In this document: positions 1 to 6,798 of the stretch, piece by piece
Layout: each line of letters opens with the position of its first letter
Numbering within the stretch: position 1 is the first letter of the stretch
Assembly: GCA_023394035.1 (NCBI GenBank)
Contig: JAEXBK010000004.1
Coordinates: 1 to 19,056 of the forward strand
Direction: 5' to 3'
Length of the DNA: 19,056 nucleotides
Origin: Bacillota bacterium
Lineage (GTDB): Bacteria; Bacillota; Clostridia; Peptostreptococcales; Anaerovoracaceae
The notes under the pieces: model-generated
The model's input: only the letters and a program-made list of their open reading frames with translations
What the model was told of the DNA's origin: nothing
Databases searched by the model: none
Program-made: the position numbers and the translations under genes

Positions 1-351
1 ATTTTTGATCGTGCAGATCAGTCCGCTCGGCTTTCCCGTCTTTTTGATAGATGCGCTGATAATGATAAATGCATTTATATCTATTACGACGGAAAGCAGA
101 AAGATAAGCAACGCCACCGCAAAGAATACCATCAAAGGAAGCGATGAGAGCAGGTGCTTGTAATTTCCGCTCGAAATAACTGTCTGCCCCGATGCCTTTA
201 TCAGCATATTACCGACTTTGTGCAGTACCGGAAATATCAGAAAGAGGAGCACCGCCTTTGTTAAAAGCTGATACTTGATGTATGCGGTAATATTGTTTAC
301 ATATAGCGCCGTTTCTTTTCTTATATTTGCTAATGCTTCTCTGAAATTCAT
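1..351 (-). CDS. Membrane protein resembling GPDPase_memb domain of glycerophosphodiester phosphodiesterase (partial, N-terminal 117 codons)
   Basis: An open frame starts at ATG 351-349, has AAGGA 7 bases upstream, and stays open for 117 codons to the left edge, so the C-terminal part is missing. Seen: a short amphipathic N-terminus (MNFREALANIRKE), a hydrophobic stretch around residues 29-43 with an LLFLIFPVL core, a linker containing an ASG, and a second strongly hydrophobic stretch around residues 73-95. Established: the integral membrane domain found in front of the catalytic domain in many Firmicute glycerophosphodiester phosphodiesterases has this pattern of long helices and an SG-containing linker. 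Inference: the missing part is probably the GDPD catalytic domain, which releases glycerol-3-phosphate from glycerophosphodiesters. It starts 28 bases after the CPBP gene stop and so is probably cotranscribed with it. The family call is from pattern memory and would be wrong if no GDPD domain follows. Confidence 0.55.
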   Translation of the reverse strand, partial: MNFREALANIRKETALYVNNITAYIKYQLLTKAVLLFLIFPVLHKVGNMLIKASGQTVISSGNYKHLLSSLPLMVFFAVALLIFLLSVVIDINAFIIISASIKKTGKPSGLICTIKN

Positions 352-379
352 TTATTTTTCCTTTTAATTTGTATTTTTA

Positions 380-1090
380 TCACTGAATGCCGATATACCA
401 TAATATACCGAGTCCAAAAACATCTGCAATTGAGTGTGCCACGAATAAAGGCACCAGGTTCTTATCCTTCCTCTTCGCATAGAGAAGATACATATATATT
501 CCGAATACGATGCCTATGCCGATTGCGGAAATCATGCCCTGATATGTGTGGAAGCTTATTCTGATGAGCAGCGAAAACGCGAGTGCCCATTTTATGTGTT
601 TCGGACGTACTGCAAGACACATTCCGAGGAAGTAAAGCTCCTCATATATCCCGTTAAAAATTGCGTATATGACTTCCGAAACCGTTTCGTTTCTGCAAAA
701 GTCGGCTATCGGATTAGGGAACGGCAGGCTATCCGCAAAAGTATTTGTCAAAACCGTATATGCATCCTGGACGAGCGCCGCACCTATAAAAAATATAACT
801 CCGAGGCATATCGCCTTAATATCAAGCCTGATTACCCACTGGCGGAAATTAAATCTTCTTATGAGCAGATAAAGCAACGCTATGATAAACATCACGAGCT
901 GCTCGTAGAGTGCCGCATAATTATCCGCGGCAGTAAAAGTCATGCTCTCGTTATAGTCGATCGTTCCCTTGCAGAGTTCAATATATGTAAGTGTGGAGGT
1001 CCATATACCACTTCCCCAGAATATTACGGTAAGCACGACTATATCAAACCATCTGAGATAATTCAGCTTCCCCGCATTGCTATTTAACAT
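380..1090 (-). CDS. CPBP-family intramembrane metalloprotease-like protein
   Basis: A 236-residue polytopic membrane protein. It carries the three conserved elements of the CPBP (CAAX protease and bacteriocin-processing) family: a Glu-Glu pair at 150-151 (EELYFLG), a Phe-His at 180-181 (SFHTYQG), and a late His-x3-Asp at 219-223 (HSIAD). In the Rce1-type fold these Glu and His residues form the active centre inside the membrane. Odd point: motif 1 is normally EExxxR, but here the Arg position falls in a Leu/Gly stretch, so it is a variant. Bacterial relatives act in peptide or bacteriocin self-immunity or in processing membrane proteins; the substrate here is unknown. The start has AAAGGAGA six bases upstream. 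It overlaps the preceding small membrane ORF by 11 bases and sits at the end of the DUF6442-XRE operon, so it is probably under that repressor. Confidence 0.82.
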   Translation of the reverse strand: MLNSNAGKLNYLRWFDIVVLTVIFWGSGIWTSTLTYIELCKGTIDYNESMTFTAADNYAALYEQLVMFIIALLYLLIRRFNFRQWVIRLDIKAICLGVIFFIGAALVQDAYTVLTNTFADSLPFPNPIADFCRNETVSEVIYAIFNGIYEELYFLGMCLAVRPKHIKWALAFSLLIRISFHTYQGMISAIGIGIVFGIYMYLLYAKRKDKNLVPLFVAHSIADVFGLGILWYIGIQ

Positions 1091-1217
1091 ACGCTTTCTC
1101 CTTTTTCAGTGAAATAACTACGATTACAAGCTGTAAAACGGTCATCACCGTAATAATAATACCGAACAGAGGAAATTTCCGCGTTGCTCCGCTAAGCGTA
1201 CCTCCGTTGTTATTCAA
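1080..1217 (-). CDS. Possible small single-span membrane protein (45 aa, TTG start)
   Basis: Between the XRE stop and the CPBP start, the same frame as the XRE gene reopens after its TAA. It runs from TTG (1217-1215) to TAG (1082-1080). The product has a polar N-terminus (LNNNGGTLSGATRK), one hydrophobic segment at residues 15-36 (starting FPLFGIIITV, ending VIVVIS), and a basic end (LKKEKAYVK). This is a typical single-span helix with a positive-inside tail. Its end overlaps the CPBP start codon by 11 bases, and the CPBP ribosome binding site lies inside it, which fits translational coupling. Against it: no Shine-Dalgarno precedes the TTG, and there is no ATG near the beginning. It could be read by termination-reinitiation from XRE, could be a readthrough tail of XRE, or could be noncoding spacer that happens to encode a helix. 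Confidence 0.35.
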   Translation of the reverse strand: MNNNGGTLSGATRKFPLFGIIITVMTVLQLVIVVISLKKEKAYVK

Positions 1218-1226
1218 ATATGATTT

Positions 1227-1433
1227 TTAATCAAAATAAAACAATTCCTCAAACCTCGTATCGAGAGCTATACAGAGTATGAGCGCAAGCTTCGCTGTGG
1301 GGCTGAATTGACCCGTTTCTATGGAGCTTATCGTATTGCGTGATACGCCGACTATACCGGCAAGCTGAGCTTGTGAAAGCCCCTTCTCCGTCCGCTTTTC
1401 TTTTAGTTTATTCTTAAGTTCAAGTGTTTCCAT
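1227..1433 (-). CDS. XRE-family small DNA-binding regulator
   Basis: A 68-residue protein that is almost entirely a helix-turn-helix domain. Helix 2, turn and helix 3 lie in LSQAQLAGIVGVSRNTISSI (about residues 19-38), followed by the classic ETGQFSP turn and a final helix ending FEELFYFD. This matches the short Cro/C1-type regulators of Firmicutes (66-70 residues) that have no ligand domain. It starts 7 bases after the DUF6442 stop with AGGGCGG in front of the ATG, so the two are cotranscribed. By analogy with such HTH-plus-membrane-protein pairs it probably represses its own operon, and the repeats at 1781-1853 are the natural operator candidate (inference). It has its full usual length. 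Confidence 0.9.
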   Translation of the reverse strand: METLELKNKLKEKRTEKGLSQAQLAGIVGVSRNTISSIETGQFSPTAKLALILCIALDTRFEELFYFD

Positions 1434-1440
1434 ATCCGCC

Positions 1441-1761
1441 CTACCATATTTTCAAAATATACGCAGCAAGCGCTATGACCGTTAACGATGCGACTATCAC
1501 GCTTGCAATAAGGTAGGAGGTATATTTCGTGAATTTGTATCTCGGATACATTACTCCCGTCTCATATGCACAGATGACAGCAAGCGCACCGTATATAGGG
1601 CGTCCCTTTATTAAATTTACGGTTATGATTATCAGAGCTGCAGCAATTACGCAAAGTCCTCCAAGCTCGAGTCCTTTGTTAAAGGCATCTACATAGCCCT
1701 CATCCTCTTGCCCCTCACGATTCTTCGCGAGTATCGCTTCTTTATCCTTTCTGTTCATCAT
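1441..1761 (-). CDS. DUF6442-type small membrane protein
   Basis: 106 residues from ATG 1761. This start is chosen because GGAGG lies six bases upstream, whereas the longer frame back to 1842 would begin inside the promoter region. Seen: an acidic and basic cytoplasmic N-terminus (MMNRKDKEAILAKNREGQEDEG), then three or four hydrophobic segments, with a PRYKFTKYTSY loop between the second and third. The beginning EAILAKNREGQEDEG and the YP(R/K)YKFTK motif are what I recall for DUF6442 proteins, which commonly sit immediately upstream of a 66-70-residue XRE regulator, as here. No molecular function is established. The fixed pairing suggests that the membrane protein affects the regulator's activity or that both form a small signalling unit (inference). 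Confidence 0.75.
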   Translation of the reverse strand: MMNRKDKEAILAKNREGQEDEGYVDAFNKGLELGGLCVIAAALIIITVNLIKGRPIYGALAVICAYETGVMYPRYKFTKYTSYLIASVIVASLTVIALAAYILKIW

Positions 1762-1780
1762 AAAATTCCTCCGAATTTTC

Positions 1781-1853
1781 GCTAAACTTTTGCCAAGTAT
1801 TGTTGTCAACACGATACTATTGCAAAGTTTACTTGTCAACAATTTATTGACAA
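1781..1853 (-). promoter_or_regulatory. Tandem-repeat promoter and candidate XRE operator for the DUF6442-XRE operon
   Basis: On the minus strand two TTGACA boxes (1834-1839 and 1804-1809) lie exactly 30 bases apart within a near-tandem repeat: the two 30-base units share 22 positions, including GTTGACAA, ACTT and GCAA. The upstream TTGACA has TATCGT 17 bases on (1811-1816), a usable -10. The downstream one has only TTTAGC at the same spacing. A 7-base inverted repeat (1833-1839 with 1847-1853, TTGTCAA and TTGACAA, 7-base gap) overlaps the first -35. Repeats overlapping a promoter in front of an XRE gene suggest an autoregulatory operator; binding is not shown. Confidence 0.6.
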
Positions 1854-1859
1854 AAATGA

Positions 1860-1895
1860 AGAGTCCGTGCAGCCATATTTGAACGCACGGACTCT
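1860..1895 (-). terminator. Terminator after nhaC
   Basis: A perfect 11-base stem (AGAGTCCGTGC at 1860-1870 and GCACGGACTCT at 1885-1895) with a 14-base loop. On the minus strand it is followed by TTCATTTTTG, so it ends nhaC transcription just before the next promoter. A shorter T run (TTGTTT) on the other side gives weak plus-strand activity at best. A second, A/T-rich inverted repeat (1907-1914 with 1935-1942) lies between it and the nhaC stop. Confidence 0.85.
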
Positions 1896-1947
1896 TGTTT
1901 GACGCGATAATTACTTTATGCGTTATCTTATGATGTAATTATTGAGC

Positions 1948-3444
1948 TTACAGACTTACAAGCTCGCCTGCATCTGCCTTTTCCTGCTGTTCGGATGTCA
2001 TCTTCTTTACGGTTATTCCCATGAACGACATCAGGATTGTCATAAGCGGCATCAACCAGTTGAAGACAGCCCATGGCGCATAAACCATCGTGCTGTCAAG
2101 GTTGAGAGTCGTTTTGATGTATATACCGCAGGTGTTGTAAGGAACGAGTGCCGATGTAACAGTTCCTGCGGATTCAAGTGCATTTGAAAGGCATACAGGA
2201 TGCAGTCCGAGCTTTCTGTATGCAGGAGCATACATTCTTCCCGGAATGAGGATAGAGATGTACTGCTCAGGCATTGTAGCATTTGAAAGAAGGCAAGTAA
2301 GCTCGGTAGCAGTAATGATAGCCGGACCTGATTTGATCTTCTTTGTAATAGCGTCTATTATGACCGCAAGCTGTCCGGTACCTTCCATGATACCGCCGAA
2401 CATCATAGCTATCATAGTCATCAGGATTGAGTAAGCCATTCCCATCAGACCGCCCTTTGAAAGAAGTGCGTCCAGAGCCTCTATTCCGCTCGAGAAGGTA
2501 AATCCGTTCATTGCGCAGTTTATAATTTCTCCGAAGCTTGCTCCTCTGTGAAGGATGTCTCCTGCTACGTCAGGATTGTAAATAGGAACATTGCCCTGGA
2601 ATATAGGAGCGAGGATCGCCGCTGCTATAACGCCAAGCGTGATTCCCGGGATAGCCGGAACCTTGAGGGCTATAGCAAGGATAACGATGATCGGTGGAAG
2701 AAGAAGTATAGGATTGATATTGTAAGCTTCTTGGAGTCCATCCATAAGAATAGTGACCTGAGAAGTATCCGCATCACCCTTTGATGCGTTCATGAATCCA
2801 TATACTCCGAAGAATACTATAGCAATGATATAAGTCGTTGCAGTTGACTTGATCATGAATTTAACGTGTGAAAAAACGTCCGTACCCGCCATGGCCGGTG
2901 CGAGGTTTGTTGTGTCGGAGAGCGGTGAAAGCTTGTCTCCGAAGTAAGCGCCGGAAATGATTGCGCCTGCCGTAGGACCTACAGGAACGCCAAGACCTGC
3001 AGCGATTCCCATCAGTGCAAGACCCATGGTTCCCATTGTTCCCCATGATGTACCTGTAGCAAGTGAAGTGATTGAGCAAATTACCAGTGCGGCAATCAGG
3101 AATATCGAAGGTGATAAGACCTTAAGTCCGTAATATATCATCGTCGGAATAGTGCCCGAAAGCAACCATGTTCCTACCAGCATACCTACAATAGCAAGTA
3201 TGAGGATAGCCTGCATGGAGCGGGTGATACCCGTTATCATCATTTCTTCTATAGCTTCCCACTTATAACCCAATCTGAGTGCCATAAGTGCTGCGAAAAT
3301 AACCCCGATAAACATCGGAATATGTGGGTCTACCTTGAAGACTATGATGCCAAGCGACATAATAATGACTAAAGCAACAAAGGTTAGAATTGCTTCATAC
3401 AATTTAGGAGCTCTCGGCTCCTTTTTGGTGGTTTCGTTTCCCAT
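1948..3444 (-). CDS. nhaC: Na+/H+ antiporter, NhaC family
   Basis: 498 residues from ATG 3444. GAAAGGAAG lies about 9 bases upstream, and MGNETTKKEPRAPKLYEAIL resembles family N-termini; the open frame back to 3522 adds only a poor leader that runs into the promoter. Eleven or so hydrophobic segments are visible. The signature region GAYFGDKLSPLSDTTNLAPA and the earlier TSLATGTSWGTMGTMG are characteristic of NhaC-type transporters. The family exchanges Na+ for H+; some members exchange organic acids such as malate and lactate, so the substrate is not certain. It is monocistronic, with its own promoter (3511-3539) and terminator (1860-1895). In other clostridia an nhaC gene often sits next to the ornithine-degradation genes; here it lies about 12 kb away from orr in the same window. 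Confidence 0.88.
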   Translation of the reverse strand: MGNETTKKEPRAPKLYEAILTFVALVIIMSLGIIVFKVDPHIPMFIGVIFAALMALRLGYKWEAIEEMMITGITRSMQAILILAIVGMLVGTWLLSGTIPTMIYYGLKVLSPSIFLIAALVICSITSLATGTSWGTMGTMGLALMGIAAGLGVPVGPTAGAIISGAYFGDKLSPLSDTTNLAPAMAGTDVFSHVKFMIKSTATTYIIAIVFFGVYGFMNASKGDADTSQVTILMDGLQEAYNINPILLLPPIIVILAIALKVPAIPGITLGVIAAAILAPIFQGNVPIYNPDVAGDILHRGASFGEIINCAMNGFTFSSGIEALDALLSKGGLMGMAYSILMTMIAMMFGGIMEGTGQLAVIIDAITKKIKSGPAIITATELTCLLSNATMPEQYISILIPGRMYAPAYRKLGLHPVCLSNALESAGTVTSALVPYNTCGIYIKTTLNLDSTMVYAPWAVFNWLMPLMTILMSFMGITVKKMTSEQQEKADAGELVSL

Positions 3445-3510
3445 CAGTATGTTCTTCCTTTCATTCTTTCGTTTCAGTAAAAAAAATTGTATAATTATCC
3501 GTCGTTGCTT

Positions 3511-3539
3511 ATTATACACCATTATTCAGACAATTTCAA
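3511..3539 (-). promoter_or_regulatory. SigA-type promoter of nhaC
   Basis: On the minus strand TTGAAA (3534-3539), a 17-base spacer, and a perfect TATAAT (3511-3516). The predicted start near 3504 gives an untranslated leader of about 60 bases before ATG 3444. The leader is A-rich and shows no clear structure. Confidence 0.75.
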
Positions 3540-3570
3540 TATAAGGCTATGTTGGCTGAAAATTTTTTCA

Positions 3571-3619
3571 AACAAAAGAAAAGCGCGCCGTTTTATGTTC
3601 ATTCGAGAAATCGGCGCGC
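3571..3619 (-). terminator. Terminator after clcA
   Basis: On the minus strand a perfect 8-base stem (arms at 3612-3619 and 3583-3590, GCGCGCCG pairing with CGGCGCGC) closes a 21-base loop and is followed by TTTTCTTTTGTT. The two arms come from two copies of a direct repeat (see the repeat entry). The upstream arm is also part of a self-complementary CGGCGCGCCG (3612-3621), so alternative pairings exist. Confidence 0.8.
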
Positions 3620-3632
3620 CGTTTTATGTTCA
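3583..3632. repeat. 19-bp direct repeat spanning the clcA stop codon
   Basis: GCGCGCCGTTTTATGTTCA occurs at 3583-3601 and again, identically, at 3614-3632, with a 31-base period. The right copy contains the clcA TGA stop at its end (3630-3632). The left copy lies wholly outside the gene and carries a second, non-used TGA. Together they supply the arms of the clcA terminator. Confidence 0.95.
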
Positions 3633-5237
3633 GTTGATGAGAGTTTTACAGATTTTGTCAAGCTTCGATTCGACAGCAGCCACATCGGCTTCTGCGCAGA
3701 AGAAAACGAGCTTGTCACCTCCGAGCAGAACCGTCTGACCGTGCGGAACGAATTCCTTGCCGTTTCTGTCCACCGATACTATCAGACAGCCTTTCGGAAG
3801 AAGCATCTTCTCGACCTTTCCTCCGTCCATCAGACTTCCTATATATACTTCGCTCTCTACGAGCACCTTTCGTCTGTGAGCTCGCGTATGCCCGGTCGCT
3901 CCATCATCGTGCTGCAATGATTTTGATGCTCTGTTCTTTGCAAGAAGCCTGTCAAGCAGGGTGTCGTATATAGGTTCTCCTCCGAGAAGATCCGCCGTTA
4001 TAAATGCACAAAGCGCGACGATTGCGAGAGCCATAAAGTTTGTGAACTCACCCGTCATCTCGGTAAGAAGCAGAACGCCCGTAACCGGAGACCTGACTAT
4101 CGCCGTAAAGCAGCCTACCATGCCGAGTATTACAAAATTCACAAGATAAGCATTACTCTCTCCAAACATGCTCAGAAATTCTGTATAAAGGCCTCCGAAT
4201 ATCGATCCCATTACGAGGAGCGGCAAAAATATACCGCCCGGAACGCCGCAGCCGAAGCTGATCATCGAAAACGCGAATTTGAGAGCAAGAAGCAGAAGAA
4301 GGAACATAGCACTGTACTTACCTGCACCTATCGCCGCAACGAGCCCGCCGCCACCACTAAGAACATACGGAAATACTGCGATAAAGAGAAGGGCAAGCGA
4401 AAACGGGATTGCTATCCTCGCCCAGATCGAAAAATCCGAGAATCTTGTTTTGAATTTTATTTTCGAAAGTAAATTCTGCGCAAGCACCGTACATTTGTTA
4501 TAGAAAACACCGAAAATGCCAAGCGCTACACCAAGCAATACAACCTGCCAATAGTGCGTAAGCGGCAGCGTCTCTGAAATGGGGAGCGAAAAAACCGGTT
4601 CAAGACCAAATATATTCTTCGCCACAAAGTCCGATGCTATCGAAGATGCCATGGCAGATACGAGAACTGTCGTGGAAAAGTTTTTGTGAAGCTCTTCAAG
4701 AGCAAAAACAGTGCCCGCCAAAGGTGCGCAAAAGGCACCTGCAAGCCCTGCGGCAGCTCCGCACGTCATAAGTATCTTCTCTTCCGACTCCGTGCGCCCG
4801 CCGGCTTCGGCTACGCCTTTTCCGACCATAGCTCCAAGCTGTACGCTCGGACCCTCACGACCAAGTGAAAGTCCCGCACTTATAGCCGCAAATCCACCTA
4901 CGAATTTTGCGATTATTATCTGCCACCAATTTTGTTCAAGCTGCCCCGAAAGCTCACCTTTTACCTGAGGGATTCCCGAGCCGCCGCTTAGCGGCACCGT
5001 CTTTGTGCATATTACGGCCACCACATAAGCACAAACAAATATAGCCGTGCTCACAAGCAGCCACATCGCATTTTCGGACGAAAGACGCACAAGATATTCC
5101 CTTATATTCTCGCCGCCGGCCAGCACAAATCTGAAAAAAGATACCATAAAACCGCTGAGAACTCCTATAAGGAGTCCCCAAGCCGGCAAAATGTAATTTC
5201 TCTTTTCAAAGCTTTCGAAGTTTTTCTTTGTTCCCAT
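3630..5237 (-). CDS. clcA: ClC-type H+/Cl- exchanger with C-terminal RCK_C (TrkA-C) domain
   Basis: 535 residues. The ClC core fills about residues 15-440: GSGIP at 86-90 (anion-binding Ser87), GREGP at 126-130 with the gating Glu128, and GGIFLP further on. The Glu-Glu pair at 181-182 (ALEELH) provides the internal proton-transfer glutamate that marks an H+/Cl- exchanger rather than a channel. PIYDTLLDRLL near 430-440 holds the conserved inner-gate Tyr. After a basic linker, about residues 458-535 form a TrkA-C/RCK_C-like domain (IVSVDRNGKEFVPHGQTVLLGGDKL), a regulatory ligand-binding module. The start follows the DUF1846 stop directly (TAAATG) without a good Shine-Dalgarno, so translation is probably coupled. 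Likely roles are acid tolerance or ionic balance. Confidence 0.9.
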   Translation of the reverse strand: MGTKKNFESFEKRNYILPAWGLLIGVLSGFMVSFFRFVLAGGENIREYLVRLSSENAMWLLVSTAIFVCAYVVAVICTKTVPLSGGSGIPQVKGELSGQLEQNWWQIIIAKFVGGFAAISAGLSLGREGPSVQLGAMVGKGVAEAGGRTESEEKILMTCGAAAGLAGAFCAPLAGTVFALEELHKNFSTTVLVSAMASSIASDFVAKNIFGLEPVFSLPISETLPLTHYWQVVLLGVALGIFGVFYNKCTVLAQNLLSKIKFKTRFSDFSIWARIAIPFSLALLFIAVFPYVLSGGGGLVAAIGAGKYSAMFLLLLLALKFAFSMISFGCGVPGGIFLPLLVMGSIFGGLYTEFLSMFGESNAYLVNFVILGMVGCFTAIVRSPVTGVLLLTEMTGEFTNFMALAIVALCAFITADLLGGEPIYDTLLDRLLAKNRASKSLQHDDGATGHTRAHRRKVLVESEVYIGSLMDGGKVEKMLLPKGCLIVSVDRNGKEFVPHGQTVLLGGDKLVFFCAEADVAAVESKLDKICKTLIN

Positions 5238-6752
5238 TTAGTTACCGTAAAGATTCGTGGTTATATATTCGGGATCGCATGTCACATCTATGCCGAGCGA
5301 CGACAGAGTCTGCTCGTCGCGGTCCGAAAGTATGGCAGTGCAGTGCGCCCTGCATCCCTTGAGCTTATTCAATTTGCCGAGAGCCGCCGCTGCCGGAGGA
5401 TTCGTCGTGCTTGATATTGCAAGAGCCATCAGCACCTCTTCACAGTTGAGGCTTGCCCTCTCGTATCCGAGCTCATCCGTCTTAAGCCTCTGAATAGTTT
5501 CAAATACCTGAGGCGTAATTATCAGCATCTCGTCGGTTATCTTTGACAGCTTCTTGATTGCATTAAGCACCATAGCACCTGCTGCGACCATTCTCCTTGA
5601 GCTGCGACCCGTTACAACGGAGCCGTCAGGCATTTCTATCGCCATAACCACAGTATTTATGTATTTTTCGTCGAGAGAACGCTTATAGTCTGCATAATCG
5701 CGTGCCTTTTGGACTACGATTCTGTCGCTTACATCTCTTCCGACTTCCTTCATTATCAGCTTTGCACGATCGAGCTCGTCCGCACCGATTTTGCCTTTTT
5801 TGAAGTCAACCTCTGAAATCAGATATCTTCTGATTATCTCCTGACATGCGGCTTCCTGACACGCTTCATCATCGCTTATGCAAAAGCCGACACGATTTAC
5901 GCCCATGTCAGTCGGTGACTTGTACTCGGCTTCCTCGCCCGTTATCTTCTCTATGATTCGTTTTACAACAGGGAAAACCTCGATGTCGCGATTGTAGTTT
6001 ACCGATTTTGTGCCGTATGCGTCGAGATGGAAGGAATCTATCATGTTCACATCTTTAAGATCTACCGTTGCGGCTTCGTAAGCAAGGTTGACAGGATGTC
6101 TCAGCGGAAGGTTCCACACCGGGAAGGTCTCGAATTTTGCATATCTTACCTTGTGTCCCCTTATCGAATCGTGATAGAGCTGAGAAAGACATGTCGCAAG
6201 CTTTCCGCTTCCTCCGCCCGGTCCCGTAACTACTACAAGCGGTTTTGTGACTTCTATGTAAGGATTTGCACCGTAGCCCTCTTCGCTTACTATTGTATCA
6301 ACGTCTGTAGGGTAGCCCTTGGTGAAAAAGTGCTTATACGTTCTGATTCCTCGCCTCTCGAGCTTGTTTATGAACATATTTACGGCAGGCGCGTCCTCAT
6401 ATCTCGTAATTACTACGCTGTTTATGTTAAGCGAGTATTTGCGGAAGGTATCTATTAATCGAAGCACCTCAAGGTCATACGTTATTCCGAAATCATGCCT
6501 CGTCTTGCTAGTCGTAATGTCTCCCGAATAAATGCAGATGATAACCTCCGCCTGATCCTTCATCCTCTGGAGAAGCTTTATTTTGGCGTTCTCATCAAAG
6601 CCCGGCAGCACCCTCATTGCGTGCTTGTCGTGAACGAGCTTTCCTCCAAATTCAAGATAAAGGCGTTCGCCCTTGCCCTTCTGAATCCTTTCGAGGATGT
6701 AGCGCGACTGCTCCTCTAAATATTTTTCTGCATCAAAACCTTTCTTCGTCAT
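5238..6752 (-). CDS. DUF1846 / UPF0371 family protein
   Basis: 504 residues, the usual family length, beginning MTKKGFDAEKYLEEQSRYILERI, which I recognise as the start of DUF1846 proteins; GGAGG lies four bases before the ATG. A glycine-rich VVTGPGGGSGKLATCLSQL at about 173-191 looks like a nucleotide-binding P-loop, and the next segment (RYAKFETFPVWNLPLRHPVNLAYEAATVDL) is highly family-specific. The C-terminal part (SSTTNPPAAAALGKLNKLKGCRAHCTAILS) is also typical. These are cytosolic proteins of Firmicutes and other bacteria with a known fold but no settled biochemical function. It sits 46 bases after the DUF1934 gene and abuts clcA, which places it in the ddl operon. No membrane segment is seen. 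Confidence 0.92.
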   Translation of the reverse strand: MTKKGFDAEKYLEEQSRYILERIQKGKGERLYLEFGGKLVHDKHAMRVLPGFDENAKIKLLQRMKDQAEVIICIYSGDITTSKTRHDFGITYDLEVLRLIDTFRKYSLNINSVVITRYEDAPAVNMFINKLERRGIRTYKHFFTKGYPTDVDTIVSEEGYGANPYIEVTKPLVVVTGPGGGSGKLATCLSQLYHDSIRGHKVRYAKFETFPVWNLPLRHPVNLAYEAATVDLKDVNMIDSFHLDAYGTKSVNYNRDIEVFPVVKRIIEKITGEEAEYKSPTDMGVNRVGFCISDDEACQEAACQEIIRRYLISEVDFKKGKIGADELDRAKLIMKEVGRDVSDRIVVQKARDYADYKRSLDEKYINTVVMAIEMPDGSVVTGRSSRRMVAAGAMVLNAIKKLSKITDEMLIITPQVFETIQRLKTDELGYERASLNCEEVLMALAISSTTNPPAAAALGKLNKLKGCRAHCTAILSDRDEQTLSSLGIDVTCDPEYITTNLYGN

Positions 6753-6798
6753 ATTGCCTCCTGTTTGGCTGCCCCCAGATTTTCAAAAATAGATATTA

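Noticed and set aside
548..1087. Plus-strand open frame opposite the CPBP gene
   Set aside because: The minus-strand frame carries the CPBP motifs and a good Shine-Dalgarno; the plus frame has neither.
3583..3632. Attachment site or insertion-sequence target duplication
   Set aside because: The 19-base repeats are only 31 bases apart with nothing mobile between them; a local tandem duplication explains them better.
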